Assembly: GCF_003550065.1 (NCBI RefSeq) | Contig: NZ_QXDC01000002.1 | Coordinates: 434,001 to 498,000, forward strand | Direction: 5' to 3' | DNA length: 64,000 nucleotides | Origin: Hephaestia caeni | GTDB taxonomy: Bacteria; Pseudomonadota; Alphaproteobacteria; Sphingomonadales; Sphingomonadaceae | In this document: piece by piece, positions 28,404-36,832 of the stretch | Layout: the number at the start of each line of letters is the position of its first letter | How positions within the stretch are numbered: position 1 is the first letter of the stretch | The notes under the pieces: generated by a model | The model's input: the letters and a program-made list of their open reading frames with translations, nothing else | What the model was told of the DNA's origin: nothing | Database searches by the model: none | Translations under genes and position numbers: made by a program

Positions 28404-30215
28404 TCAGTTTTCGTCGCCCATGCGCAGTGCGGCGATGAAAGCCTCCTGCGGAATGCTCACCGAACCGTATTCGCGCATCCGCTTCTTGCCTTCCTTCTGC
28501 TTCTCCAGAAGCTTCCGCTTGCGCGTGATATCGCCGCCATAGCATTTGGCGGTCACGTCCTTGCGCAACGCCGCGATCGTCTCGCGCGCGATCACCTTGC
28601 CGCCGATCGCCGCCTGGATCGGGATCTTGAACAAATGACGCGGGATCAGATCCTTGAGGCGCTCACACATTCCCCGGCCCCGGCTTTCGGCGGTCGAGCG
28701 GTGGACGATCATGCTGAGCGCATCGACGGCCTCGGCGTTGACGAGAATGCTCATCTTGACGAGATCGCCGTTGCGATAGCCGATCTGATGATAATCGAAG
28801 CTCGCATAGCCGCGGCTGATCGACTTCAACCGGTCATAGAAATCGAACACGACTTCGTTGAGCGGCAGTTCGTACGTCACCTGCGCGCGGCCGCCGACAT
28901 AGGTGAGATTCTTCTGGATGCCGCGGCGATCCTGGCACAGTTTGAGGATCGCGCCGAGATACTCGTCGGGGCAATAGATCACCGCTTCGATCCACGGTTC
29001 GGCGATCGTCTCGATCTTGTTGGGATCGGGCATGTCGGCCGGGTTGTGCAGTTCGACATGGCCGCCGCCGTGCGTCAACTCGATCTGATAGACGACCGAG
29101 GGCGCCGTCGTGATCAGATCGAGATCATATTCGCGTGTCAGCCGCTCCTGAATGATTTCGAGGTGGAGCAGCCCCAGGAAGCCGCAGCGGAAGCCGAAAC
29201 CGAGCGCGGCCGAGGTCTCCATCTCGAAGCTGAACGAGGCGTCGTTGAGGCGCAGCTTTCCGATCGATTCGCGCAGCTTCTCGAAATCGGCGGCATCGAC
29301 GGGAAACAGCCCGCAGAACACCACCGGCTGGACTTCCTTGAACCCCGGCAAAGGTGCCGCGGCGGGCTTTTTCGCGTCGGTGATCGTATCGCCGACAGCG
29401 GTCTGCGCGACTTCCTTGATCTGCGCGGTGATGAAGCCGATCTCGCCCGCTTGAAGCTCGGTCAGTTGTTCGATCTTGGGCCGCATGCAGCCGACGCGAT
29501 CGACCAGATGCGTCGTCCCGGTCTGCATGAACTTGATCTGCTGGCCTTTCCTGAGCGTGCCTTCCATCACCCGCACGAGGATGACGACGCCGAGATACGG
29601 ATCGTACCAGCTATCGACGAGCATCGCTTTGAGCGGCGCGTCACGATCCCCCTTGGGCGGCGGGATACGCTTGACGATCGCTTCGAGCACCTCGGTGACG
29701 CCGATCCCCGATTTGGCGCTGGTGAGCACCGCATCCGATGCATCGAGGCCGATGATATCCTCGATCTCGGCCTTCACCTTGTCGGGCTCGGCCGCGGGCA
29801 GATCGATCTTGTTGATGACGGGGACGATCTCGTGATCGTGCTCGATCGACTGATAAACGTTCGCGAGCGTCTGCGCCTCGACGCCTTGCGCCGCGTCCAC
29901 CACGAGCAGCGCGCCCTCGCACGCGGCGAGGCTGCGGCTCACCTCATAGGCAAAATCGACATGGCCCGGCGTATCCATGAGGTTGAGTTCATAGGTTCCG
30001 CCATCAGCGGCGGTGTAGGCGAGGCGCACCGTCTGCGCCTTGATCGTGATCCCGCGTTCGCGCTCGATATCCATATTGTCGAGCACCTGCTCGCTCATCT
30101 CGCGATCGGTAAGCCCGCCCGTCGCCTGGATCAGACGATCGGCGAGCGTCGACTTACCGTGATCGATATGCGCGATAATGCTGAAATTGCGGATATTTTC
30201 GAGCGGAGTGGCCAC
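28404..30215 (-). CDS. lepA: Elongation factor 4 (ribosomal back-translocase LepA)
   Basis: Translational GTPase of 603 residues. G1 [16 protein letters not shown]2/G3 region [10 protein letters not shown] and [23 protein letters not shown] (G4), then the LepA-specific C-terminal domain ([44 protein letters not shown]). GTG start at 30215, family-typical length. A 140-bp divergent gap separates it from the FAD oxidoreductase. Confidence 0.97.
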   Translation of the reverse strand: MATPLENIRNFSIIAHIDHGKSTLADRLIQATGGLTDREMSEQVLDNMDIERERGITIKAQTVRLAYTAADGGTYELNLMDTPGHVDFAYEVSRSLAACEGALLVVDAAQGVEAQTLANVYQSIEHDHEIVPVINKIDLPAAEPDKVKAEIEDIIGLDASDAVLTSAKSGIGVTEVLEAIVKRIPPPKGDRDAPLKAMLVDSWYDPYLGVVILVRVMEGTLRKGQQIKFMQTGTTHLVDRVGCMRPKIEQLTELQAGEIGFITAQIKEVAQTAVGDTITDAKKPAAAPLPGFKEVQPVVFCGLFPVDAADFEKLRESIGKLRLNDASFSFEMETSAALGFGFRCGFLGLLHLEIIQERLTREYDLDLITTAPSVVYQIELTHGGGHVELHNPADMPDPNKIETIAEPWIEAVIYCPDEYLGAILKLCQDRRGIQKNLTYVGGRAQVTYELPLNEVVFDFYDRLKSISRGYASFDYHQIGYRNGDLVKMSILVNAEAVDALSMIVHRSTAESRGRGMCERLKDLIPRHLFKIPIQAAIGGKVIARETIAALRKDVTAKCYGGDITRKRKLLEKQKEGKKRMREYGSVSIPQEAFIAALRMGDEN

Positions 30216-30355
30216 GGATCGATTCTTGCCTGAAGGAGGAATGCCGCGCCGATAGCAGGCGCGCGACGCTTTGCCAAAGCGTCAGCGATAGCCGCGCTTG
30301 CCCTGTCGCGCCAAGCGATTACGGTGCACCTCCAACGGCAAGGGAGAGCGGGTGT

Positions 30356-31657
30356 ATGCGTCACGTCGCGGTGATCGGATCGGGGCCGGCGGGCTATTAC
30401 ACCGCCGAAGCCTGCCAGAAGACCTTTGGCGACGGCGTCCGCGTCGATATCATCGATCGCCTGCCGGTGCCCTTCGGCCTGATCCGTTCGGGGGTCGCGC
30501 CTGACCATCAATCGATCAAGGGCGTTTCGCGGCGCTACGAAAGCGTCGCGCTGACCGACAATGTCCGCTTCGTCGGCAACGTCACCGTCGGCAAAGACGT
30601 AACCGTCGCGGAGTTGCGCGCGCTCTACGACGCCGTCGTGCTCGCGACCGGCGCACCATCGGATCGCGCGCTCGATATTCCGGGTGCGGATCTACCCGGC
30701 GTGATCGGGTCTGCGGCATTCGTCGGCTGGTATAACGGCCACCCCGATTTCACCGACCTGGCGCCCGCGCTCCACGGACCCGGAGCGGTGGTGATCGGGA
30801 ACGGCAATGTCGCCCTGGACGTCGCGCGCATCCTCGCCAAGACCGAGGCGGAGTTCCTCGGATCGGATATCGTCAACCACGCGCTCGATCGGTTGGGGGA
30901 GCATACGATCGACACGGTGACGATCCTCGGCCGCCGGGGGCCGCACCAGATCGCGATGACACCCAAGGAACTGGGTGAACTGGGCCAACTCGAGCGCGCC
31001 AGCCCGCGTCTCGATGCCGCCGATTTCCCGCCCGAGGACGCCGACACCGCGCTCGAACCGGGTCAGCGCAAGTCGGTTACGCTGTTGCGCGAGTTTGCGG
31101 CGCATCCGCAGGACAAGCCGATCGGCATCGTGTTCGATTTCTTCGCGCGGCCGGTGGCGATCGAAGGCGACGGCGCGGTCGAACGCATCATCGTCGAGCG
31201 GACGCAGCTCGACCGCGATGGCGGGGCCACGGGCACCGGCGAAACCTATGCCGTGCCGGCGGGACTGGTGGTGAGCTGCATCGGCTATCGCACCCCGCCG
31301 ATCGAGGGCGTGCCCTACGATGCTGCGCGCGGCCGTTTCGCCAACGAAGACGGACGGATCGCGCCGGGGCTCTACGCGGTCGGCTGGGCGCGACGCGGGC
31401 CTTCGGGGACGATCGGCACCAACCGCCCCGACGGCTATGCGCTTGCCGAGCATCTCGCCGAGGATCTGCCCGAGGACGGCGGCAAACAGGGTCGCCCGGC
31501 GCTCGATGCCCTGTTGGCGGAACGCGGTGTCGACGTCGTCACGTTTCGCGACTGGCAGCGGATCGAGCAGGCAGAAATCGATCGTGCGCGCGACGGCTCA
31601 CCACGCGAGAAATTCACCAGCATTGATGCGCTGCTCGACGCACGCAGCGGGCAATGA
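30356..31657 (+). CDS. FAD-dependent ferredoxin/adrenodoxin-NADP+ reductase family oxidoreductase
   Basis: 433 residues, cytoplasmic. FAD-binding IGSGPAGYYTAEACQK at the N-terminus, DRLPVPFGLIRSGVAPDH, NADP-binding VVIGNGNVALDVARIL at about residues 145-160 and the C-terminal GWARRGPSGTIGTNRPDG typical of FprA/adrenodoxin reductase. Transfers electrons between NADPH and a ferredoxin; the partner is not adjacent. Ribosome binding site GGGAGAG upstream. Last chromosomal protein gene before the inserted element. Confidence 0.9.
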   Translation: MRHVAVIGSGPAGYYTAEACQKTFGDGVRVDIIDRLPVPFGLIRSGVAPDHQSIKGVSRRYESVALTDNVRFVGNVTVGKDVTVAELRALYDAVVLATGAPSDRALDIPGADLPGVIGSAAFVGWYNGHPDFTDLAPALHGPGAVVIGNGNVALDVARILAKTEAEFLGSDIVNHALDRLGEHTIDTVTILGRRGPHQIAMTPKELGELGQLERASPRLDAADFPPEDADTALEPGQRKSVTLLREFAAHPQDKPIGIVFDFFARPVAIEGDGAVERIIVERTQLDRDGGATGTGETYAVPAGLVVSCIGYRTPPIEGVPYDAARGRFANEDGRIAPGLYAVGWARRGPSGTIGTNRPDGYALAEHLAEDLPEDGGKQGRPALDALLAERGVDVVTFRDWQRIEQAEIDRARDGSPREKFTSIDALLDARSGQ

Positions 31658-31756
31658 CGATCGCGCACCAACCCGCTTGCGCGCCTGCCTGCTCCTCGGT
31701 ATAGGCGCGCCTCCAGCTAGTCGCTCGCCCCGCTGGGGCGACGCGCGTGACTCCGT

Positions 31757-31833
31757 CGGGGAGTAGCTCAGCCTGGTAGAGCACTGCCTTCGGGAGGCAG
31801 GGGCCGGAGGTTCGAATCCTCTCTTCCCGACCA
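31757..31833 (+). tRNA. tRNA-Pro(CGG)
   Basis: 77-nt cloverleaf with encoded CCA. Acceptor stem CGGGGAG pairs with CTTCCCG, D arm has GTAGCTCAGCCTGGTAGAGC, anticodon stem CTGCC/GGCAG with loop TTCGGGA (anticodon CGG, reads CCG), and T arm GGAGGTTCGAATCCTC. The gene is complete and so presumably functional, even though a mobile element is inserted at its 3' end. A GC-rich hairpin (TCGCCCC-GCT-GGGGCGA, 31725-31741) lies just upstream; its role is unclear. Confidence 0.97.
31768..31833. other. Probable attL: tRNA-Pro 3' part overlapped by the recombinase gene
   Basis: The recombinase coding region runs through the 3' end of the tRNA gene and stops inside it, so its last 21 residues are encoded by tRNA sequence. 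This is the expected geometry for an element that integrates into the 3' end of tRNA-Pro and keeps the tRNA whole. The exact crossover core cannot be set because the right-hand attachment copy is not in the window. Confidence 0.6.
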
Positions 31834-33393
31834 AATCTCATTTAAGGGGGTAGCGGCGCCGCTGCCCCCTTGAGATGGGTCGGTTTCATTTACGGTATTT
31901 GCAAGCATATCAAATGGTTGGCGGTACTCGGCACTCAGTTCGCCATGCTTCCAAGTGCAGTTCGATAGTACGAAATTGAGCAACCGACGTTTCTCGATTC
32001 CATTAGAACCCTCGAACAATCCGAGCGCTTTGCGCGCTAGCTTCAGCAGGGCCACCCCTTCATCCATATAGTTATTGCTGGCATCTTGATGCCGGACGAG
32101 ATCGCGTTGGCAGCGATCGAGCTCGTCGCGCCATTGCAAAGCCATGCGGCGATAAAAATCGTCAGTGACAGTGCCATCCAGCTTATCGACATAGACAGCT
32201 TCCAGACGCTTCCGAAGGCGCTCGCTCTCCGCATGAAGGTGCGTCATCGCTTCATCATGGTCGTGCCGCTCAACCTCGAAGCTGTCCTTCAGCGCTTCGA
32301 CGATAATATCGTAAACATTCTCGTCGAAACGTAGCTTGGCCATCAGTACGGCAAACTGCTCCTCAAGAACTTCTTCACGCACGAATTTCTCGGGACATTT
32401 TCCCCGGAAGCCGGTGCAGTGGTAATATATATATTTGCCTTTCTTGATCTCGGCCGTCACAGCGCAGCCGCAGTGGCCACAGCTAATTAGGCCGGTAAAA
32501 GCAAATTCACGGACACCACCGCCGGTTTTAGCGTTGCGGGTTTTCTTGTTCCGTCCATCCAGAATGTCCTGCACACAGTACCACAGATCTTTCGAGATGA
32601 CCGGTTCATGGCTTCCTTGGTAGACCTTGCCTAGCCATTCGAACTCTCCGGCATAGAGGCGGCTCCGAAGAATCTTATGCACGGTGCTGATTGGCACTGG
32701 GCGCTGGCTCTTGCGGTAGGCAAGACCTTCCTGCCGAGCGAGAGCGCCGATCTCCTTCAATGAGTAGCTTCCAGTTGCATACCACTCAAACAATCGCCTG
32801 ATGATCGGGCCCTGATCGGGGTCGATGACGATCCGCTTTTTGCCATCTTGACCCATTAGATTCTGATATCCGAATGGCGCAGCACTCGGCCAAAGACCCT
32901 GCTCTGCCTTCTCCAACATGCCCTTGCGGACTTCCTCGGACAGATTGTCGATGTAGTTCTTAGCCATCAGCACCTTGATGCCGTGCATGAACTTTTCAGA
33001 AGACCGGGATTCCCGAGAGAGCGCGATACCCTCTTTCACAAGATGGATTTCGACATCGAGCTCGTCGATTGTCACCCAATCCTTGAGATTGCGGTAGAGG
33101 CGATCGGTCTTTTCGACCATAATCGTCTGGATGGTTTTATGCTTGCGAAGGTAGCGGATCATCTCGTCGAAATTGGTCCGTCCGCTTTGCTTAGCCGTCT
33201 CCACGTCCACATATTCGGCCGCTACGGTAAATCCGCTGGCCTCGGCGTGCTCGCGAAGCAATTTCAACTGGGCAGGTATCGAGAAGCCCTCGCGCTCCTG
33301 TTCGCGTGAAGACACTCGCGCATAGACCACGGCCTTGGGAGTTTGAACCTCCTGCGCTTTCTGCTTCGTTTTCGTTCGAACTGCTCGCGCCAT
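31768..33393 (-). CDS. Large serine recombinase (site-specific integrase of the element)
   Basis: 541 residues. Resolvase catalytic domain at about 20-165 with the nucleophile Ser28 in VVYARVSSREQE and the arginines of the active site; 'recombinase' domain about 170-280 (WPSAAPFGYQN, LKEIGALARQEGL); zinc ribbon with Cys305, Cys308, Cys326, Cys333; then a coiled coil (about 370-460) typical of large serine integrases. Catalyses integration and excision of the element at tRNA-Pro. The last 21 residues come from the tRNA and have no domain meaning. It is the most distal gene of a leftward run starting at the XRE regulator. Confidence 0.92.
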   Translation of the reverse strand: MARAVRTKTKQKAQEVQTPKAVVYARVSSREQEREGFSIPAQLKLLREHAEASGFTVAAEYVDVETAKQSGRTNFDEMIRYLRKHKTIQTIMVEKTDRLYRNLKDWVTIDELDVEIHLVKEGIALSRESRSSEKFMHGIKVLMAKNYIDNLSEEVRKGMLEKAEQGLWPSAAPFGYQNLMGQDGKKRIVIDPDQGPIIRRLFEWYATGSYSLKEIGALARQEGLAYRKSQRPVPISTVHKILRSRLYAGEFEWLGKVYQGSHEPVISKDLWYCVQDILDGRNKKTRNAKTGGGVREFAFTGLISCGHCGCAVTAEIKKGKYIYYHCTGFRGKCPEKFVREEVLEEQFAVLMAKLRFDENVYDIIVEALKDSFEVERHDHDEAMTHLHAESERLRKRLEAVYVDKLDGTVTDDFYRRMALQWRDELDRCQRDLVRHQDASNNYMDEGVALLKLARKALGLFEGSNGIEKRRLLNFVLSNCTWKHGELSAEYRQPFDMLANTVNETDPSQGGSGAATPLNEIWSGREDSNLRPLPPEGSALPG

Positions 33394-33414
33394 ATCGATA
33401 CTCCGTTGTGCCGG

Positions 33415-33858
33415 CTAATGCCGTTCTCCGCTCCCGCCTGCCACTTCCTTCAAGGAAAGAATCGATTGCGCAGCCGCAGGCGAGGACTGCCGAACCTTTT
33501 CGAGGAAGCGCGCATCAGAGGTGACGAATTGCCATCCTTGGCTCATTGCCAGCGCGAGATACACACAGTCATATGCTGGGTGATCAAGGTCAATAGCAAG
33601 TTTTGCGGCTGGCTCCATCAGAGACCGCATGGGGCAAAGCTCTAAGTTAGCGCGTTGGATGATTCGCATCGCAACCATCGCTTCGTCCGCTGACATCTCG
33701 GTCAGGCGAACTTTTTTCCAGAGTATGTTGGCACATTCTGCAATGAGCAGATCAGGGGCTGACAAATGGTGTCCAGACAACAATGATACGGCTTCGTCCG
33801 TCCCATCTTCGGTAACAACCCATTTCACCGCGATGCTCGCATCTATTACGATGCGCAT
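33415..33858 (-). CDS. vapC: PIN-domain toxin, VapC/FitB type
   Basis: Ribonuclease toxin of 147 residues. PIN fold acidic residues are visible at IVIDASIAVKW (Asp6), LIAECANILWKK (Glu), YDCVYLALA (Asp) and VTSDARFLEKV (Asp). Its ATG shares one base with the antitoxin stop (TGATG). In an integrated element such a pair stabilises inheritance; a defence role is also possible. Confidence 0.9.
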   Translation of the reverse strand: MRIVIDASIAVKWVVTEDGTDEAVSLLSGHHLSAPDLLIAECANILWKKVRLTEMSADEAMVAMRIIQRANLELCPMRSLMEPAAKLAIDLDHPAYDCVYLALAMSQGWQFVTSDARFLEKVRQSSPAAAQSILSLKEVAGGSGERH

Positions 33859-34097
33859 CACCGCTCCTCACGCCCTTCAAGCAACAGGACTTCCGAGGGA
33901 GTCTGCTGCCGCTTTGCGGTCAGAGCACGCATCTCGGCTGCCAGTGTTTCGAAGGAGGGGTCCGTCTCAGTCGACAAAACTTGTCGCAGAATTTCCCTAT
34001 GCTCAGCCTCAACCGAGCGGCCGTGCCTTGCAGCCCTTCGGCGCAAACGCTGGATTATGTCGTCGTCAAGATTACGTACCTGAAGCGCACCAGCCAT
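33858..34097 (-). CDS. vapB: FitA/VapB-like ribbon-helix-helix antitoxin
   Basis: 79 residues. The N-terminal Arc-type ribbon-helix-helix (LQVRNLDDDIIQRLRRRAARHGRSVEAEHREIL) is that of FitA, the DNA-binding antitoxin; the C-terminal part would wrap the toxin. AGGTG precedes the ATG. A near-perfect 17-bp inverted repeat 14 to 57 bases upstream is the likely self-regulated operator. Confidence 0.88.
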   Translation of the reverse strand: MAGALQVRNLDDDIIQRLRRRAARHGRSVEAEHREILRQVLSTETDPSFETLAAEMRALTAKRQQTPSEVLLLEGREER

Positions 34098-34110
34098 TGC
34101 GACACCTATC

Positions 34111-34154
34111 GACGAGGAATGATGTCAATGATGCCAGTGACGTCATTCCTCGTC
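34111..34154. promoter_or_regulatory. 17-bp inverted repeat, probable operator of the vapBC-like pair
   Basis: Arms at 34111-34127 (GACGAGGAATGATGTCA) and 34138-34154 are inverted copies with 16 of 17 matches, separated by 10 bp (centre spacing 27 bp). The position just upstream of the antitoxin fits autorepression by the RHH protein. The right arm overlaps the stop of the preceding 90-residue gene, so it could also act on that transcript as a hairpin. Confidence 0.7.
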
Positions 34155-34415
34155 AATTCGGACGTTCCGGCAATTTTCGGGTAACTGCTCCTCAGCAGAC
34201 GCCTTCTCTTGTGCCCTGTCCCATTCGCCGAGCACCCGGAAGAAACCCGTCAGATTCTCCAGAATTTGACGCGCATCCTCGTTGGTGAGCTGCCTGGTTG
34301 TACGTTCCTGGAAGAGCTTCCGGGTTTTCTCGACCAACTGGTCGGAGAACCGCCTACTGTGGCGGACAGAACGCTCGCCCGGAACGTCAATACCGCTATT
34401 GTCGCGCCCCGTCAT
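34143..34415 (-). CDS. Small element protein of unknown function (90 aa)
   Basis: Acidic/basic soluble protein without signal peptide or membrane segment: LVEKTRKLFQERTTRQLTNEDARQILENLTGFFRVLGEWDRA. The helical, charged pattern looks like a real gene and similar small proteins are common beside recombinases in alphaproteobacterial elements, but I cannot name a family. Its ATG overlaps the stop of the 56-residue gene (ATGA). Confidence 0.65.
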   Translation of the reverse strand: MTGRDNSGIDVPGERSVRHSRRFSDQLVEKTRKLFQERTTRQLTNEDARQILENLTGFFRVLGEWDRAQEKASAEEQLPENCRNVRIDEE

Positions 34416-34582
34416 TGGTTGGCCTGCTCAGCCATACGGCTGACCCCCCTGGTTGCGCCAACAGTGAAGGCGAACTGTGCTGCTAGCACTTGATCGTCAG
34501 TACAAAGGAAGCCGGGGACGAGACAACGTCGTTCATCGATCCGGAACGAACAGTCAGATCTGTTCAGATTGGCTATATTCAT
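34412..34582 (-). CDS. Small hypothetical protein (56 aa)
   Basis: Begins MNIANLNRSDCSFRIDERRC; soluble, with three cysteines. I chose the ATG at 34582 because GAGGTGG lies about 9 bases upstream, and the stop is coupled (ATGA) to the 90-residue gene, arguing that this is translated. No recognisable domain. A longer start at 34693 exists but lacks a binding site. The 145 bp to the regulator gene hold nothing I can identify. Confidence 0.45.
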   Translation of the reverse strand: MNIANLNRSDCSFRIDERRCLVPGFLCTDDQVLAAQFAFTVGATRGVSRMAEQANQ

Positions 34583-34727
34583 GGAACGCCACCTCAAAGG
34601 CAGCGCAAGGCGATCAAGAAGCTTAGGCAGTGTAGCATTATGAATGAATGCGATGAAGGACCAAGATTGCAGTTTTGGCACCAATTGGCACAAACAGGCG
34701 CCCTGATGCCTTTTGGATGCCAGTTGA

Positions 34728-35144
34728 TCAACGTTCGTCGTGGTGACTGGAAGGCCACCATTCTGACGGCAAATCCTGCTTCAGAGAATTGACCGCCCAA
34801 TCCACGATCAACTCGATGCACTTGCGTTCGAGGCCCCTGATATCCTCGTAGTATAAGTGCTGCGGAAAACGGATGCCGTGCGCCATAAAGAGGACCGGGA
34901 ACATAATATGTCCGATCGAGTCCCCTAGCCGCAAGGTTGCGCTGATATGATCTTCCAATCGCGTACCCGGAGCACCGGCCTCTACATCCCGTAGCCATCG
35001 CGGTCCAAACCCCATCTCGTGAGCAAGTTCCGATTGCGTGACTTGTCGACGTTTACGTTCCTGCCTGACCCGCTCCCCGGCCATCTTTTTGATGACCTTG
35101 AAAAGGGACAGGTCGACGGGGGCGAATTTCTCATTCGATGACAT
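34728..35144 (-). CDS. XRE-family helix-turn-helix regulator
   Basis: 138 residues. HTH domain at about 26-70: RVRQERKRRQVTQSELAHEMGFGPRWLRDVEAGAPG. The C-terminal half (LYYEDIRGLERKCIELIVDWAV) is probably for dimerisation or effector sensing. Start at 35144 preceded by GGAG. It is divergent from the conjugation operon across a 445-bp region with an inverted repeat at both promoters, so it probably controls both its own and the transfer genes. Confidence 0.8.
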   Translation of the reverse strand: MSSNEKFAPVDLSLFKVIKKMAGERVRQERKRRQVTQSELAHEMGFGPRWLRDVEAGAPGTRLEDHISATLRLGDSIGHIMFPVLFMAHGIRFPQHLYYEDIRGLERKCIELIVDWAVNSLKQDLPSEWWPSSHHDER

Positions 35145-35287
35145 TGCTCCGCTCTCCTCGGAAAATCTCCTGACATGATAAATTGAGGCAGGGCGTAAGG
35201 TATTCATCCGATATTTAGCAATAATAGATGGCGTTGAATTTAGAGGTACTTCACTGCCGATAAGGCAGAGAAATGCTCATTTGCTTT

Positions 35288-35351
35288 CGCATTGTCACTG
35301 AAGCCATCCTTTTGGTGCATTTCGTCGGATTTCGACTATTTTGACAATGCG
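35288..35351. promoter_or_regulatory. Divergent promoter region with perfect 10-bp inverted repeat
   Basis: CGCATTGTCA at 35288-35297 and its exact inverse TGACAATGCG at 35342-35351, centres 54 bp apart (about five helical turns). The right arm overlaps a TTGACA -35 box (35341-35346) pointing to the conjugation operon; the left arm makes a matching GTGACA pointing to the regulator gene. This looks like two divergent promoters with a shared operator. The -10 boxes are weak. This gene-free stretch (35145-35589) is AT-richer than its surroundings and otherwise holds only the hairpin at 35437. Confidence 0.55.
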
Positions 35352-35436
35352 ACGCCGGCAATGGCCTACACCGGGTGATTTGAGCAAAGCCGCGCCTATA
35401 ACCAACTAAATTCGTACATTTAGAACTCATTTTGGA

Positions 35437-35455
35437 GAGCGGCGCGGCTCCGCTC
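35437..35455 (+). promoter_or_regulatory. Hairpin in the leader of the conjugation operon
   Basis: GAGCGG-(7-nt loop)-CCGCTC lies between the putative promoter and the first gene at 35590. There is no T tract, so it is not an obvious terminator; it may be part of a structured leader. Confidence 0.35.
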
Positions 35456-35589
35456 CTACTGCTGTTGCAATTACTTCTGTTTCAAATCACTCAGACATCG
35501 AGCCGAAAAATACAGATCGATTCGGGTCTTCTACTTCGGGTCCACAAGTAATTCTCAAACCTGGCGCAATGCGCCGAATGGAGTCGTGC

Positions 35590-35883
35590 ATGACGCCGAT
35601 TGCCAATGCGATGACCCTTGCCTGTTGCGCCCTCGTGGTCACGACATCCACACAGGCGGGAACTGACGGCAGCGCACCGCTAAACGTGGAAGGTCAGCGG
35701 ACCATCGTTCCGACGATGAGCGGCTTCGTCATCCGGGCTTCCGGCGCCGGTGGAGCCGGCAGCGCCTCCGTTCCGCCGACCCCATCCAAAATCATCCGGA
35801 TCGGCGCCGACATGCATCTTGATGCGCGGCTGTTCCTGCGTCCGGCCCTTTCAACAGAGGAGAGTTCGCATGCGCGTCGCTAA
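35590..35883 (+). CDS. Putative exported protein at the head of the tra operon (97 aa)
   Basis: Signal-peptide-like N-terminus (MTPIANAMTLACCALVVTTSTQAG), then a Gly/Ala/Ser-rich stretch and IIRIGADMHLDARLF. GGAG sits 6 bases before the ATG and the 3' end overlaps dsbC by 14 bp. Not recognised. Codon use is compatible with coding, but it might only be a leader open reading frame. Confidence 0.45.
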   Translation: MTPIANAMTLACCALVVTTSTQAGTDGSAPLNVEGQRTIVPTMSGFVIRASGAGGAGSASVPPTPSKIIRIGADMHLDARLFLRPALSTEESSHARR

Positions 35884-36640
35884 GCCGGGGGCATTCGCCC
35901 TCGTCCTGCCTTTTATCCTGGTCTTCCAGAGTGCCGCCTCTGCGCAGCAAGTTGATCCTCTTGTCGTCGCGGCTCGCGAAGCCGAGAACGAATTGCGGCA
36001 GACATTCACTAACCTGCAGTTCGAGGATTTCGGTCCGGCACCGGTCAAGGGCCCGATCTATCAGGCGAGTGCCGGCGGCCGGATCATATATTACGCGCCT
36101 GAGAGCGAGCACCTGCTCTTCGCGGCGGTTTATGATCGCAATGGCATAAACATTACCGCTCTTGCCCAGGATAGGTCTGCGCAGCGGAAGCTGGCGGCGA
36201 TCGATACAAGCAAGGCCTTGGCGATCGGCCCCGCTGACGCCCCGCAGGTGATCGAGTTCACCGATCCCGATTGCCCTTATTGCCGCGCGCTCGACCGGTT
36301 CTGGGCCGCGAAGGAAGCGGAGGGCAAGCCCGTCCGCCGTCTGATCATCTTTGTCTCGGGCATCCATCCGGAAGCTGCCGCCAAGGCCGAGCATATCCTC
36401 TGTTCGCCTGACAAGGAGGCTGCGTTCAAGACGGTTTACGCGGGAGCGGCTCCAGTTGAGCTCCGCAGCTGCGCGGAAGGCCGAGCCAGGGTCGAGGCGG
36501 ACGCGCGTGTCGTGAGCAAGGCGGGCATCACCGGCACGCCTACGCTGATCGTGGGCGGAAAGATCATATCCGGCTTCCAGCAGGCCGAATTGGAAGAATT
36601 TCTGAAGACCGGGAAGGCGCTCGCCGATGCCGCGCGCTGA
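35870..36640 (+). CDS. DsbC-like periplasmic disulfide isomerase
   Basis: 256 residues: signal peptide ending SAASAQQ, an N-terminal dimerisation-like domain and a thioredoxin fold with CPYC at residues 135-138 and the cis-Pro loop ITGTPTLIVGGKIISGF. In F-type systems DsbC/TrbB-type proteins fold the cysteine-rich Tra proteins (TraU, TraN, TraH). Located ahead of the pilin gene. Start fixed by the signal peptide. Confidence 0.87.
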   Translation: MRVAKPGAFALVLPFILVFQSAASAQQVDPLVVAAREAENELRQTFTNLQFEDFGPAPVKGPIYQASAGGRIIYYAPESEHLLFAAVYDRNGINITALAQDRSAQRKLAAIDTSKALAIGPADAPQVIEFTDPDCPYCRALDRFWAAKEAEGKPVRRLIIFVSGIHPEAAAKAEHILCSPDKEAAFKTVYAGAAPVELRSCAEGRARVEADARVVSKAGITGTPTLIVGGKIISGFQQAELEEFLKTGKALADAAR

Positions 36641-36720
36641 ACGGTTCTCCACTCTCCCATCGCGGACGCTCGCGGCCGTCCTCCTGCAGCATGGCAGGAC
36701 GGCGCCGCGCGCACCGGAAT

Positions 36721-36765
36721 GCCGACGGCGAGACCCGAAACGGGCCGTCCAGCCTCGCCGTCGGC
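36721..36765 (+). promoter_or_regulatory. Strong RNA hairpin upstream of traA
   Basis: GCCGACGGCGAG (36721-36732) pairs perfectly with CTCGCCGTCGGC (36754-36765); a second stem CCCG-AAA-CGGG lies in the loop. It sits in the 192-bp gap between dsbC and traA, 68 bases before the pilin start. No T tract. Possibly an attenuator, processing site or stabiliser of the pilin message. Confidence 0.5.
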
Positions 36766-36832
36766 CGACAGCGATCCCCATCGATGCCGGCCAGCATATT
36801 GCGGAGCGGCCCATTTTGACTGGAGCACGTGC

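Noticed and set aside
28362..30233. Long open frame antisense to lepA (623 codons)
   Set aside because: High GC makes long antisense frames common; the lepA frame carries all conserved GTPase motifs, the antisense has none.
31725..31741. TCGCCCC-GCT-GGGGCGA hairpin upstream of tRNA-Pro
   Set aside because: Could end transcription from the oxidoreductase gene, but there is no T tract and no further evidence, so it is noted with the tRNA only.
31768..31833. The conserved-looking peptide at the recombinase C-terminus (GREDSNLRPLPPEG)
   Set aside because: It is only the reverse-strand translation of the tRNA-Pro gene, seen in many annotated proteins, and is not a protein domain.
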